From positions 5,206,001 to 5,270,000 of the forward strand of contig NZ_CP015318.1 in assembly GCF_001686985.1 (NCBI RefSeq): a stretch of DNA of 64,000 bases. The letters are read 5' to 3'. The notes below the pieces were generated by a model. It saw only the letters and a program-made list of their open reading frames with translations, had not been told where the DNA came from and made no database searches. Below are positions 9,709 through 19,121 of the stretch, one piece after another; the stretch's first letter is position 1; each line of letters opens with the position of its first letter. The stretch is from Mesorhizobium amorphae CCNWGS0123 (GTDB taxonomy: Bacteria > Pseudomonadota > Alphaproteobacteria > Rhizobiales > Rhizobiaceae). The position numbers were made by a program, and so were the translations under genes.

Positions 9709-10704
9709 TCAGGCAGCCATCTGGGAGAGATGCATGGCTATCGCTGTGTCGATGGCGGCCAGTTCATCGCGGCTGAGCCTGATCTCGCCGGCGCGCGCAT
9801 TGTCGAGCGCCTGATCGGCGTTGCGGGCGCCGCATAGCGCAAAGGTGATGCCTGGCTGCGCCAGCGTCCAGGCAATCACGATCTGGGCCATCGAGGCTTC
9901 GTGCCGTTCGGCGATCGGGCGGATGGCCTGCTTGAGCGCCGCCACCTTCTGCCGGTTCCCGGCCGAGAAGCGCGGATTGTCCTTGCGCTGGTCGTCGCCG
10001 GTGAAGCTGCGCCCCGGATCGACCGACCCGGTGAGCAGGCCGAGCGCCAGAGAGGAGTAGCTCAGTGTCGCCAAATCGTGCCTGCGCGTGATCGGCAACA
10101 GCGTGCCTTCGAGCTCGCGGTCGATCATCGAATAGCGTTCCTGGATGGCGTCAAGCTGCCCGGCGGCGACATAGTGCTCAAGGTCCCCGGTGCTGACATT
10201 GCTTGCGCCGATCGCCCTGATCTTGCCGGACGCCTTCAGCTTCTCCAATGCCGCAACCGTCTCGGCGATCGGCGTGGTCGGGTCCTGCCAGTGGGTGATG
10301 TAGAGGTCGATGTAGTCGGTGCCGAGCCGCTTCAGGCTCTGTTCCACCTCATAGGCGATGCCGTCGGCGCCGAGATAGCGGTGCACCGGCTTGTCGTCCT
10401 GGTCGAAGAAATGGTTGCCCTTGCCGGAATGCCAGTTCAGCCCGCATTTGGTGGCGATCACCACCTTGTCGCGCTTGCCCTTGATCGCCTTGCCAACGAT
10501 TTCCTCGCTGCGACCGAGGCCATAGGCAGGCGCGGTGTCGATCAGGCTGACGCCGGCGTCGATGGAGGCTTCGATGGCGCGGATCGAGGCTTGCTCGTCA
10601 GTGCCGCCCCACATCCAGCCGCCGATCGCCCAGGTGCCGAGACCTACGGCGGATGCCTGGATGCCGGACGCGCCGATCGCACGCAGGATTTGTTCTGAAC
10701 TCAT
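9709..10704 (-). CDS. Aldo/keto reductase
   Basis: 331-residue NADPH-dependent (alpha/beta)8 aldo/keto reductase. The catalytic tetrad is visible: Asp and Tyr in LIDTAPAYGLGRSEEIVGKA, Lys in KVVIATKCG and His in DLYITHWQDP. The start overlaps the stop of the SorC regulator gene by 4 bp (ATGA), which ties it to the sugar operon. Closest general types are the YajO/L-glyceraldehyde-3-phosphate reductase and pyridoxal reductase groups. It probably interconverts an aldose or ketose and its alcohol before phosphorylation (inference). Confidence 0.9.
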   Translation of the reverse strand: MSSEQILRAIGASGIQASAVGLGTWAIGGWMWGGTDEQASIRAIEASIDAGVSLIDTAPAYGLGRSEEIVGKAIKGKRDKVVIATKCGLNWHSGKGNHFFDQDDKPVHRYLGADGIAYEVEQSLKRLGTDYIDLYITHWQDPTTPIAETVAALEKLKASGKIRAIGASNVSTGDLEHYVAAGQLDAIQERYSMIDRELEGTLLPITRRHDLATLSYSSLALGLLTGSVDPGRSFTGDDQRKDNPRFSAGNRQKVAALKQAIRPIAERHEASMAQIVIAWTLAQPGITFALCGARNADQALDNARAGEIRLSRDELAAIDTAIAMHLSQMAA

Positions 10705-11681
10705 GCTGCCTCTCTTTCGGCAAGGTCGAGAATGCCAAGGCCGGTGGCCTCGTCGGTTACGATGATGTCGAGATGATTGCCGCGCATGGCGCTGAGGATC
10801 GGCGCGATCTTGCTCGGCCCGCTGGCGACGCCGATGGAGCGCGGAATGGTGGCGAATTCGTCAAGGGTGAGCGACACCAGCGAGCGGTTGAGCGAATAGT
10901 CGCTGAGCTTTCCGTTTCGGTCGATCAGGTGTGCCAGCAATTCGCCGGATGCGCCCGAACGTTCGATAGCCTGGCGGTCGGCGCTGGAGGAGGGATGCAG
11001 GTCGTAATAGCTGGAATCGTCGGTCAGGATAGAACCGACGCCGACCACGGCGACATCGGCCTCGCGCGCCCGGCGAAACACGTCCGCCACCGCGCGCACG
11101 CCCATCAGCATCTCGCGCTGTTCCGGCGTGTCGGCAAACAGCGGCGCATGGATCTGGTAGGCGCGGCCGCCCAGTCTGTCGGCCATCAGCGAGGCGACGT
11201 GATTGACGTCGGTGTAGTGTTTGCCCTGCACGAGCCCGGTCGCCGGAATGACTTCGACATCATAACCGCGGCCGGGCTTCAGCCCGGCGACCAGCGCGCT
11301 GACGCCTTTGCCGCCGGTAATCGAGATGGTGTCGCCGTCCTTGATCGTTTCGAGCAGGAGGTTGGCCGCCGCCTCGCCGACTCGCAGCAAGGCCGTCTGC
11401 GGGTTTTCCGACACCGTCGGCACCACGACCGCACGCTCGATGCCGCCGAGCCGCACCAGCCGCGCTTCGAGATCGACCAGATGGTCGATCGGCGACTTGA
11501 TCTTGATCTCGACCAGGCCGAGCTGGTGGCCGCGCTTGATCAAACGGTTGACTGTGGCGTGCGAGATGCCGAGTTCCCTGGCGATCTCGGCCTGCGTCTT
11601 GCCCTCCATGTAGTGGAGGACAAGCGCCTGATGCATCTGGCGGACGGTCGAGATGTCGTCGCGTGTGTTTGGGGGTGCCAT
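10701..11681 (-). CDS. SorC-family sugar-binding transcriptional regulator
   Basis: 326-residue regulator with an N-terminal helix-turn-helix (GKTQAEIARELGISHATVNRLIKRG, about residues 28-52) and a C-terminal SorC sugar-phosphate-binding domain containing ISITGGKGVSALVAGL and VVGVGSI. LsrR, DeoR of Bacillus and EryD belong to this group and respond to phosphorylated sugars. It lies between the permease gene (21-bp gap) and the aldo/keto reductase gene (4-bp overlap), so it is co-expressed with the pathway and probably autoregulated. A plausible operator is the AT-rich palindrome at 15504-15528. Confidence 0.9.
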   Translation of the reverse strand: MAPPNTRDDISTVRQMHQALVLHYMEGKTQAEIARELGISHATVNRLIKRGHQLGLVEIKIKSPIDHLVDLEARLVRLGGIERAVVVPTVSENPQTALLRVGEAAANLLLETIKDGDTISITGGKGVSALVAGLKPGRGYDVEVIPATGLVQGKHYTDVNHVASLMADRLGGRAYQIHAPLFADTPEQREMLMGVRAVADVFRRAREADVAVVGVGSILTDDSSYYDLHPSSSADRQAIERSGASGELLAHLIDRNGKLSDYSLNRSLVSLTLDEFATIPRSIGVASGPSKIAPILSAMRGNHLDIIVTDEATGLGILDLAEREAA

Positions 11682-11702
11682 GATCGCTCTATCGTCTCGA
11701 AC

Positions 11703-12689
11703 TCAGGACTTCTTGCGGTGCAGGAAGTGGTCGGCCGACACCGCAGCCAGGAGGATGCAGCCTTTGATCATGTCCTGCCAGTAGACGGAGATGTCGAGCA
11801 GGATCAGCGAACTGGTGACCACCGACAACAGCGCCATGCCGAGTATGGCGCCGAAGATCGTGCCCGAGCCGCCCTTGAGCGAGGCGCCGCCGATGACGGC
11901 CGCCGCGATCACGTTGAGCTCCATGCCGGCGCCGAAGGTCGGCGTGGCGGCGCCGAAGCGCGCCATGTAGATCACACCCGCGAAACCGGAGAGCGTCGCG
12001 CACAGCACCGTCACCCAGAACTTCACCTGGTTGGTCTTGATGCCGGAGAACTGCGCCGCCTTCTCGTTCGAGCCGGTGTAGAACACCTTGCGGAAGGCGG
12101 TGGCGCGCCGGAGCAGGAAATCGAAGATCGCCACCACGACCACGAAGATGATGATGACATAAGGCACGCCCTGGAGGTTGCCCTGGCCGATCGCCTTGAA
12201 TTCCGGCGGCAGCGTGAACAACGACAGTGGCGTACCCTTGGTGATGACCAGGCACAGGCCACGCACGATCACCATCGCCGCCAGCGAGGTGATGAAATGG
12301 TTCAGCCCCACGACCGTCACGAAGAAACCCATCACCGCGCCGATCAGCGCACTTACTGCGATGCCGATCAGGCTCGCAGTCCAGGGATCCAGCCCGGCCA
12401 GGAACAGCGCCCCCGAAACCACCATCGAGAAGCAGACGACCGAGCCTACCGACAGGTCGATGCCGCCGACGATCAGCAGGATGGTCATGCCGACGACGAC
12501 AATGCCCTCGATCGAGAAGCTCATCAGCATGGCTCGGAAGTTGCCCCAGGTGAGGAAATGCGGCGAGGCGAGGCTCATGGCGATGCAGAGCGCCAGGATG
12601 ATGACGATCAGGCCGGCTTCGCGCATCGAGGCGAACCGAGCGAAGCTGGCACGGCGGCTGGCATCCGCCACCTTGATCTCGGCATGCAT
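11703..12689 (-). CDS. RbsC-type sugar ABC transporter permease
   Basis: 328-residue inner-membrane permease of the CUT2 (ribose/galactoside) class. I start it at the ATG at 12689 (MHAEIKVADASRR), 16 bp after the ATPase stop; longer in-frame starts lie inside the ATPase gene. About eight to ten hydrophobic segments alternate through the chain, and the CUT2 motif GGIDLSVGSVV is near residue 80. GGASLKGGSGTIFGAILG near residue 270 is also typical of RbsC and XylH relatives. One permease gene is present, so the channel is presumably a homodimer. Confidence 0.9.
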   Translation of the reverse strand: MHAEIKVADASRRASFARFASMREAGLIVIILALCIAMSLASPHFLTWGNFRAMLMSFSIEGIVVVGMTILLIVGGIDLSVGSVVCFSMVVSGALFLAGLDPWTASLIGIAVSALIGAVMGFFVTVVGLNHFITSLAAMVIVRGLCLVITKGTPLSLFTLPPEFKAIGQGNLQGVPYVIIIFVVVVAIFDFLLRRATAFRKVFYTGSNEKAAQFSGIKTNQVKFWVTVLCATLSGFAGVIYMARFGAATPTFGAGMELNVIAAAVIGGASLKGGSGTIFGAILGMALLSVVTSSLILLDISVYWQDMIKGCILLAAVSADHFLHRKKS

Positions 12690-12705
12690 CGTGGTTTCTC
12701 CCGCG

Positions 12706-14247
12706 CTAGGCGACATTCTGGGCCTGCCCCTCATACACTGCGTTCGGTTGCACGCCGGAAGCCAGCATGATGATCGTTTCCTCGTTGAGTTGACCCGTTC
12801 CGAGCACGCCGGCGATGCGGCCTTCGCGCACCACAGCCACCCGGTCGCACAGACCGATGAGTTCGGGCAGTTCCGAGGAGATGACGATGATGCCGACGCC
12901 CCGGTTGGCGAGGTCTCGCAGCAGGCGATGAATCTCGACCTTGGCGCCGACATCGATGCCGCGCGTCGGCTCGTCCATGATGATGACCTTCGGTGCGACC
13001 GAAAGCTGCTTGGCAATCGCCACCTTCTGCTGGTTGCCGCCAGAAAGCGTCGATACAGCCGCATCGATGCCGGACATGCGCACGCCGAGTTGCCTGGCAA
13101 GGCTGGTCGCCTGATCTGCTTCGGCGCGGCGGTCGAGCAGGCCGAAACGGCCGGTAAGCTTGCCGAGGTCGAGTGCCGAAACATTGGCCGCGATCGACAG
13201 ATCGAGGAAGACGCCGGAACGCTTGCGATCTTCGGAGAGATAGACGAGACCAGCGCGCACGGCATCGGCATAGCTGCGGATCGCAAGGTTTTTTCCGTCG
13301 AGTACGACGCTGCCGGCGGTCGCAGGCCTCAGCCCGCAGATCGTCTGCGCGATCTCGCTGCGGCCAGCGCCGATGAGACCGCCGATGCCGAGAATTTCAC
13401 CAGTTCGCAATTCGAGATCGACATTGGCGAAACGGGTACCATCCGACAGGCCACTCACCGAGAGCAGTGCGCGGCCAGGCTTTGCGTCGGCGGGAAGCTT
13501 GTCGGGATAGAGCTGAGTGATCTCGCGGCCGACCATCTTGCGGACCACGTCGTTGGGCGACGTCGCCTCGATGGCCTCGGTCGCGACATAGCGACCGTCG
13601 CGGAAGACGGTGACGCGGTCGCACAGCGAAAAGATCTCGGCCATGCGATGGCTGATGTAGATGACGGAAATGCCGCGCTGCTTCAGCCCGCGCACGATTG
13701 CGAACAGGCGCTGCGCCTCGGTTTCGGTCAGTGCCGCGGTCGGCTCGTCGAGGATCAGCACCTTGCAGTCGAGCGTCAGCGCCTTGGCGATCTCGACCAG
13801 TTGCTGGCTGGAAATGGAAAGGTCCGCGACCTTGGTGCGCACCGCAATAGGCGCGAGCCGGTTCATCGCCTTCTCGGCGTCTGCATGGACCTGTTGGAAA
13901 TTCATCAGCGGCGCGCGCCGGGCGTTGATCGCCGCCATGCAGATGTTCTCGGCGACCGTCGCATCCTGGCAGAGCGCGATTTCCTGATGCACCAGCGCGA
14001 TGCCGATCTTCTGCGCCGCCGCGGGCGATGCGATCGTCACCGGCTTGCCGTCGATCAGGATGTCGCCCTCGTCTGGCTGCAGGATGCCGCCGATCATATT
14101 CATCAGCGTCGACTTGCCGGCGCCGTTCTCTCCGCACAGCGCATGGACCTCGCCGCGGCGCAGCTCGAACTGCACGCCACTCAGCGCATGGACCGGCCCG
14201 AACGCCTTGGAAAGGCTCCGGATCTGAAGGACGGGCGCGTCGCTCAC
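12706..14247 (-). CDS. RbsA-type sugar ABC transporter ATP-binding protein
   Basis: 513-residue double ATPase of the CUT2 class. The first domain has Walker A GENGAGKS, the signature region [14 protein letters not shown] and Walker [12 protein letters not shown]. The second has a degenerate Walker A ([10 protein letters not shown]), signature [15 protein letters not shown] and [12 protein letters not shown], the normal pattern for RbsA, MglA and XylG. I chose the GTG at 14247 because AGGAG lies 6 bp upstream and the longer frame adds a low-complexity stretch absent from the family. It sits between the binding-protein and permease genes. Confidence 0.9.
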   Translation of the reverse strand: MSDAPVLQIRSLSKAFGPVHALSGVQFELRRGEVHALCGENGAGKSTLMNMIGGILQPDEGDILIDGKPVTIASPAAAQKIGIALVHQEIALCQDATVAENICMAAINARRAPLMNFQQVHADAEKAMNRLAPIAVRTKVADLSISSQQLVEIAKALTLDCKVLILDEPTAALTETEAQRLFAIVRGLKQRGISVIYISHRMAEIFSLCDRVTVFRDGRYVATEAIEATSPNDVVRKMVGREITQLYPDKLPADAKPGRALLSVSGLSDGTRFANVDLELRTGEILGIGGLIGAGRSEIAQTICGLRPATAGSVVLDGKNLAIRSYADAVRAGLVYLSEDRKRSGVFLDLSIAANVSALDLGKLTGRFGLLDRRAEADQATSLARQLGVRMSGIDAAVSTLSGGNQQKVAIAKQLSVAPKVIIMDEPTRGIDVGAKVEIHRLLRDLANRGVGIIVISSELPELIGLCDRVAVVREGRIAGVLGTGQLNEETIIMLASGVQPNAVYEGQAQNVA

Positions 14248-14326
14248 GCCATGCTCCTGCGAAAAGAGTTCGGAAGGGGGCCGGAAGGGAAGACCCTTCC
14301 GGCTCTGATGTCGGTTCGGCTCGAGA

Positions 14327-15358
14327 CTACTCTTCGATGCCCTTGGTGCCACGCCGCTTGAGATACTTGTCCCAATAGAAATCGTCGGCGTTGTCCTTGG
14401 TCACGATCGAGAAGCCATTGTCGACGAACGGCACCTTCATCGCGTTGGCGCCGGCGCGCTTGGCGTCGTTCATCGGGTCGATCAGTTCGGGATGCTTGGC
14501 CAGCCACAGAAGCATGAAGCCCATATAGCCTTGCATGCCCTGGTTGGGGTTGACCGAGCCGAAGATCTCGCCGGCCTTGATCATGTCGAGGATCTTGGCG
14601 TTGACGTCGGCCAGCATGACCCTGATCTTGCCGCCACCTTCCTTGGCCGCTTGAGCCGCGCCGATCGCCGAATTGGCTTCCGGCATGAAGACGGCACCGA
14701 GATCGGGATGGGCCTGAGCGAGGCTGAGCACCGCCTGATAGGCCTTGGTCGGGTCCTGGTTGGACGCGGCGCGACCGACCAGCTTCATATCAGGCCATTT
14801 GGCTTCCATGCGGGTGACAAAGGCCGAGATTCGCTTGTCGTGATTGTCCTGGCCGGGGTTCTCGAGGACCGCATATTCGCCCTTGCCGCCCATCGCCTCG
14901 GCGACGGCGTCGGCGGCATAGGTGCCTTCGGCGACATTGTCGGAGGTGATGTAGGAGACACGCTTGGAATTGGGCGAGTCGGCGGCGAAAGTCACCACCG
15001 CGGTGCCGCCGTCGGTAGCGCGGTTGATCGGCTCGATAAACGGATCGGAATTCATCGGATGCACCAGGATGCCGGCCGGCTTCTGCGCCAGTGCCTGGTC
15101 GAAAGTGGCGATCTGTTTGTTCACGTCATATTCCGGCGTGCCGGTATATTCAGTCTCACAGCCGAACTGCTGCCCGGCCTGCTTGAACATTTCATAGACG
15201 GGGAACCAGTATTCGACGCCCGATACCATGACGTTCATGACATATTTTTCACCCGGCTCGCATTTGAACGGGTTGGCGGTTTCGGCGTAGGCCTGGGTCG
15301 AGACCAAGATGGTCGACGCGGCCGCCGCCATGGCGAGCGTGCTCAGAAATTTGCGCAA
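14327..15358 (-). CDS. RbsB-type periplasmic sugar-binding protein
   Basis: About 343-residue substrate-binding protein of the CUT2 importer. The predicted start is the TTG at 15358, preceded by AAGGGAGGA and followed by a Sec signal ([20 protein letters not shown], cleavage after AYA). An ATG at 15382 without a good ribosome site is the alternative. The type I periplasmic fold shows sugar-family blocks such as [20 protein letters not shown] and ALGAVF-like [18 protein letters not shown]. It is the first gene of the nine-gene operon running to 3988 and lies opposite the SerC-SerA fusion. Confidence 0.88.
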   Translation of the reverse strand: MRKFLSTLAMAAAASTILVSTQAYAETANPFKCEPGEKYVMNVMVSGVEYWFPVYEMFKQAGQQFGCETEYTGTPEYDVNKQIATFDQALAQKPAGILVHPMNSDPFIEPINRATDGGTAVVTFAADSPNSKRVSYITSDNVAEGTYAADAVAEAMGGKGEYAVLENPGQDNHDKRISAFVTRMEAKWPDMKLVGRAASNQDPTKAYQAVLSLAQAHPDLGAVFMPEANSAIGAAQAAKEGGGKIRVMLADVNAKILDMIKAGEIFGSVNPNQGMQGYMGFMLLWLAKHPELIDPMNDAKRAGANAMKVPFVDNGFSIVTKDNADDFYWDKYLKRRGTKGIEE

Positions 15359-15826
15359 GATTCCTCCCTTGGCCGAAGCCATGCTCAATGACAATCGCGA
15401 ACGCCGCAGCGTCTCGCTGTCTGGATTGATTGACGCCGGACATCCTCCAGAAACCCGACGCTCCGACAATTACCGGCTTTTCCAACGCTGTCAATAAAAT
15501 TCACTATATGAAATATATTTCAATATAGCTGGCGTCATTGTTCAGCGGCTCCAATGCGCGCCTCAGACGCAGCGGCACGAGCAAGCGAGCGGCTCAACGG
15601 CGGTCTGTGCCCCGATACACCACAGATATCATGAGCCAGCGCCCTTTCCCGAGCACCGCTATCGAGGCCAAAAGACCGTCGCTCGCAGCCATGCGATGCC
15701 AGCAATCCCTCACTAAGGACGACCATGACGCATTCAGCGTGCGCTTCGGCGCAGTTAGCGTCTTTTTTCTTTCGCGTTCGATCCACTATCCGCCCCCCGC
15801 CCTGGAAAACGGATAGGCAGATCATC
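15359..15826. other. Divergent intergenic region, sugar operon / SerC-SerA fusion
   Basis: About 468 bp between two divergent genes. It contains an AT-rich interrupted palindrome at 15504-15528 and AT-rich DNA around it (AATAAAATTCACTATATG) that would suit promoters in both directions. An open frame runs through 15725-15826 ahead of the fusion protein, but it lacks a ribosome site and homology, so I treat it as leader. No gene is supported here. Confidence 0.5.
15504..15528. promoter_or_regulatory. AT-rich palindrome, candidate operator
   Basis: The inner 12 bases GAAATATATTTC are a perfect palindrome, flanked by CTATAT and ATATAG that pair with a one-base offset. It lies about 145 bp upstream of the RbsB-type start and about 300 bp upstream of the fusion gene. 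The SorC regulator encoded in the operon is the obvious candidate to bind it. This is inferred from symmetry and position only. Confidence 0.5.
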
Positions 15827-18799
15827 ATGAACATCGCGCAGATGCAGGAACAGCGACTGAAGGCACTCCAACTGACCGGATCGGGCGCGCCAAAATTGCC
15901 GTCGAACCCGTTCTTCGGTGTCGGCCCGATCACCGATGCGACCACCGATGAAGTGGACAGCCGCCTGCGGCGCATCGCCTTCGACGCCTGGATCGAGAAG
16001 ACCTATCGCAAGTTCGACGACAGGGGCAACGACATCGGTGGCTTCACCACCGCCGAGATTTCCCGCAGCATGCACCGCGGCTACCCGGCGGACAAAATCC
16101 TGACCGATATGATCCGGGCGATCCATCGCTATTTCCACTTCCCGAAGGCGAACCGCATGGCAGTGGGACTCGGCGGCGGCCATAGCGGCTTCACTGTCTG
16201 CGTCCAGCACCTGATGAACGCCAACGACGCCTCCCAACGCGTCTATGTCGATACGCCGCAGCCAGAGAGCGATCCGTCCAGGTCCGCCGGCTTCTTCCGC
16301 CAGTCCTGGGCCACACAACTGATCGAGATGCAGCGTTTCGCCGAAAAAGGCTGCGAGAGCCGCATTCATTTCGCCGTCTCCGAAGGCGTGATCCCGACAG
16401 CAGCCGAGCTCTCCGCCCTCGGCGTCTCGATCTTCGTCGGCGTCGGCCACGAGACGACGGGGGCAAATGCCTATACCAGTGCCGAGATCCACGAACTGCT
16501 GAGCTGGATAGACGGCGATCCGACCAACCGTCATGCGGTGTTCGATGCCACCTCAATGCTCGGTGCCATGCCGTGGGAGCCCGAACTCGTCGACGCCGTG
16601 ATGGCGAAGTGCTGCCTGTTCATGCCATTCCAGAAGGCGATCGGCGGGGTGTCAGGCTATTTTGTCGCCTCCTTCACGCCCCACGCACTGGCACTGATCG
16701 AGAAGAACCAGCAAAATCCCGCCTGGGCGATCCCGCGCCAGTTGAAGATCGCGCCGCCGATCGACCCCAAGCTACCGCTTTCGGCCAGGCGCTCCGTAGA
16801 TGCCGGGCCATTCTACGACGCCGCAGAAGACCGCATGCTCGGCGGCGTCATCAACACCTACAGCGCACTTGCCTTTGCCGAGACCACCTTCGGCCTTTTG
16901 CAGTCGGAGGCTCGGGTCGGCTCTGTCGTCGAGCTCAACCGCCGTTCCGCCACCAATCGCAAGGTGATCGACGAGTGGGTCAAGTCGCACCCGATGCTAT
17001 CGCTGACAGTCACCGATGCCGAACGGCGCGGCGCGGCGGTAACGCTCCTTAAGGTCGAGGACGACGGCATCACCGACCCCGGCATCCACGCCCGCATCAT
17101 CGCCCGGTCGAAACAGCTGCTCGGCTATGAGGGCATCACCCATCCGAATGGCGAATATGAGCCCGGCCTCGACGCGGCCCGCTACGTCAATGCCTTCCCG
17201 GGAACGCCAGGCGACTATCGTGCCTGGGTCGGGGGCATCCGCGAGCCCGAAGATATCGTCGCGCTGCTGGAGAACCTGCAATACGCCTATCTGCGCGCCA
17301 AGATCGTCGTTCTCGAAGAGGAACTGGCGAAGAACGGCGTGACCTTCGAGGCCCAGGCCAATTCAGGCGGCGGCGGCCGCAAGGACGACCCTGCGCGCGC
17401 CTATGCGGTGCTGATCGCCGATCTGGTCGGCCTGCGCTTCGGCGCCGACGGCCAGCCGGATCACAGCGAGATAAAGGCCTACATCGAAGAAAAGGGGGGC
17501 GTCTTCCATCTCGGACCGCTCGGCGAGCGGTCGGCGCTTGAGAAGGGCCGCATCCATTTCTACTACCAGCCCAATTTGAGTACCGAGGCGGAGATCCTTC
17601 CGCAGACCGACAAGGGCCAGTACGACGCGCTGATCGCGGCGGCGACCTTCATCCCGAAGGCCTCCGTGTTCCCGCTCGGCGGCGTGCGCATTGGCGCCGG
17701 CACCGGCAACATGGGCTCGGCCTCCTGGGGCGGCGGCAATGGCGAGGGCGGCGAAGCGCCGTTGATGAACACGCCAGGCATCAACAGCCGGGCAACCGCC
17801 CAGATGGCGATGAAGGCGATCCTGAGAGTCGTTCCTGATCTGCCGGTCGACAGGCTGCACCGGATGGTCGCCGGCGGCGACTTCGACACCGGCCGACAGC
17901 TCAAGGATTTTCCGACCGCCAAGCTCGAGGGCCGCAAGATCGCCGTTCTCGGCTACGGCAACATCGGCCGCGAAGTCGCCAAGCTGGCCAAGGCCTTCGG
18001 CATGAAGGTGACGATCTACGCCCGCGAGCATCACAAGCGCTGGATCGAGGGGGAAGGCTTCAAACATGCCGCAAATCCGATTGCCGCCGCAACCGGCGCC
18101 GACGTGCTCTCTGTCCATATCGGTCTCGGCCGCCTGGATGCGGCGAGAGGCGTCTATTCCAACGCCGGAACCGTCGATGCGAAGGTGCTCGACGTGATGA
18201 ACGACGGCGCGGTGCTGGTCAATTACGACCGGGGCGAGGTCGTCGATGCCGCCGCGCTCGACGAGGCACTGTCGTCCGGCAAGATCGCGCATGCAGCGAT
18301 CGACGCCGATCTCTTCAAAGACGCCGCGACCGGCAGACTCAGCGGACCGATGCTTCCTTACCTGCCGCTCGAAGAGCGCCATAAGGGCAGGCTGGAGCTG
18401 CTGCCGCACGCCGCCGCAGACACCGACCATCCCTCCCGGGTAACCGGTGCGAAGCAGGCAGTCGACCAGGTCTTCGACGTCATCCGTTTCAAGTCGGTCA
18501 CCAATCTCAAAGGCGATCTGCCGGAAGGTTATGTGTCAGCCGGCAGCCGCACCCCCGGCGGCATCGGTAAAGTGACGAAGCAGGTGGTTGCTGAAGTCCG
18601 CGGCAAGGCGAAGCTCCTGGACGAACTGCGGCAGGCTTCGGAAAAGGTCGCGGCGATCCTTGGGGCACTTTCCTCCGTTTCCGATCCGGATCATCGCGAC
18701 CGGATCATAGATCGCTACACCGGGCTGCTTGTCGAAAGCGCCGGCCGGCAACGGGCTCTGCTCGACCAGTTCGGCCTCTACGGGCCGGCGGAGGACTGA
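15827..18799 (+). CDS. SerC-SerA fusion: aminotransferase plus 2-hydroxyacid dehydrogenase
   Basis: 990-residue protein that appears to join two steps of one pathway. Residues about 15-520 are a fold-type-I PLP aminotransferase of the SerC group, with the presumed PLP lysine Lys270 in FMPFQKAIGGVSGYF. Residues about 640-890 are a D-2-hydroxyacid dehydrogenase with the NAD site AVLGYGNIGREVAKLAKAFG (first Gly of the motif near 709), Arg802 in NYDRGEVVD and a His861 in LLPHAAADTD. The usual catalytic Glu region reads AAIDADLF and looks altered. SerA then SerC make phosphoserine from 3-phosphoglycerate; PdxB and SerC/PdxF make 4-phosphohydroxythreonine in pyridoxal phosphate synthesis. Either pair of steps fits. 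The ATG at 15827 is the start of homology. It is not a simple fusion of the housekeeping enzymes, since the dehydrogenase half is quite divergent. Confidence 0.8.
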   Translation: MNIAQMQEQRLKALQLTGSGAPKLPSNPFFGVGPITDATTDEVDSRLRRIAFDAWIEKTYRKFDDRGNDIGGFTTAEISRSMHRGYPADKILTDMIRAIHRYFHFPKANRMAVGLGGGHSGFTVCVQHLMNANDASQRVYVDTPQPESDPSRSAGFFRQSWATQLIEMQRFAEKGCESRIHFAVSEGVIPTAAELSALGVSIFVGVGHETTGANAYTSAEIHELLSWIDGDPTNRHAVFDATSMLGAMPWEPELVDAVMAKCCLFMPFQKAIGGVSGYFVASFTPHALALIEKNQQNPAWAIPRQLKIAPPIDPKLPLSARRSVDAGPFYDAAEDRMLGGVINTYSALAFAETTFGLLQSEARVGSVVELNRRSATNRKVIDEWVKSHPMLSLTVTDAERRGAAVTLLKVEDDGITDPGIHARIIARSKQLLGYEGITHPNGEYEPGLDAARYVNAFPGTPGDYRAWVGGIREPEDIVALLENLQYAYLRAKIVVLEEELAKNGVTFEAQANSGGGGRKDDPARAYAVLIADLVGLRFGADGQPDHSEIKAYIEEKGGVFHLGPLGERSALEKGRIHFYYQPNLSTEAEILPQTDKGQYDALIAAATFIPKASVFPLGGVRIGAGTGNMGSASWGGGNGEGGEAPLMNTPGINSRATAQMAMKAILRVVPDLPVDRLHRMVAGGDFDTGRQLKDFPTAKLEGRKIAVLGYGNIGREVAKLAKAFGMKVTIYAREHHKRWIEGEGFKHAANPIAAATGADVLSVHIGLGRLDAARGVYSNAGTVDAKVLDVMNDGAVLVNYDRGEVVDAAALDEALSSGKIAHAAIDADLFKDAATGRLSGPMLPYLPLEERHKGRLELLPHAAADTDHPSRVTGAKQAVDQVFDVIRFKSVTNLKGDLPEGYVSAGSRTPGGIGKVTKQVVAEVRGKAKLLDELRQASEKVAAILGALSSVSDPDHRDRIIDRYTGLLVESAGRQRALLDQFGLYGPAED

Positions 18800-19065
18800 G
18801 ATCGCTGCAGAAGGTTGCCGAGTGGCGCGCTGAACAGCGCCTTTCGAGGAACGCGTGCACAGCATTGGCACAGCGATCCCCGGCTCCAATGGCATCCGAT
18901 TGGCGCGCTGGCGGTGACTTCGCCGGCTTCGCGCCTCGACGAGACTGTCGAGGCTAGCCAAAGCCAGGCGGCGATCAAGGCGGGTGCTGTAGATTGCGGC
19001 ACGTCTCGCCTGCAAGGCCTGAACCCATCCTCTTTATCGTCCTTAGCCTTCTCCATCTGAATTTT

Positions 19066-19078
19066 TGAACGGCGTTCA
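19066..19078. promoter_or_regulatory. Operator palindrome copy 1 (TGAACGGCGTTCA)
   Basis: Perfect 13-bp palindrome, first of three within 69 bp. Centres are 22 and 34 bp apart. The form, a 13-bp symmetrical site with a central G/C, is typical of TetR-type dimers. No cognate regulator gene was found next to it. Confidence 0.65.
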
Positions 19079-19087
19079 TTTTTCTCT

Positions 19088-19100
19088 TGAACGCCGTTCA
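19088..19100. promoter_or_regulatory. Operator palindrome copy 2 (TGAACGCCGTTCA)
   Basis: Second copy, equal to copy 1 except that the centre base is C instead of G, that is, the same site on the other strand. It is followed by CGATATGCTATGTT, which could be a -10 region of the promoter reading toward the small ORF and the acyltransferase gene. Confidence 0.65.
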
Positions 19101-19121
19101 CGATATGCTATGTTGCATTTG

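Noticed and set aside
10653-12770. Long plus-strand open frame of 705 codons
   Set aside because: It lies antisense to the SorC, permease and ATPase genes, which have clear families and ribosome sites. The translation is rich in Arg, Asp, His and Gln, as expected for antisense of GC-rich genes.
12178-14361. Plus-strand open frame of 727 codons
   Set aside because: Antisense to the RbsC/RbsA genes; no family motif; same antisense composition.
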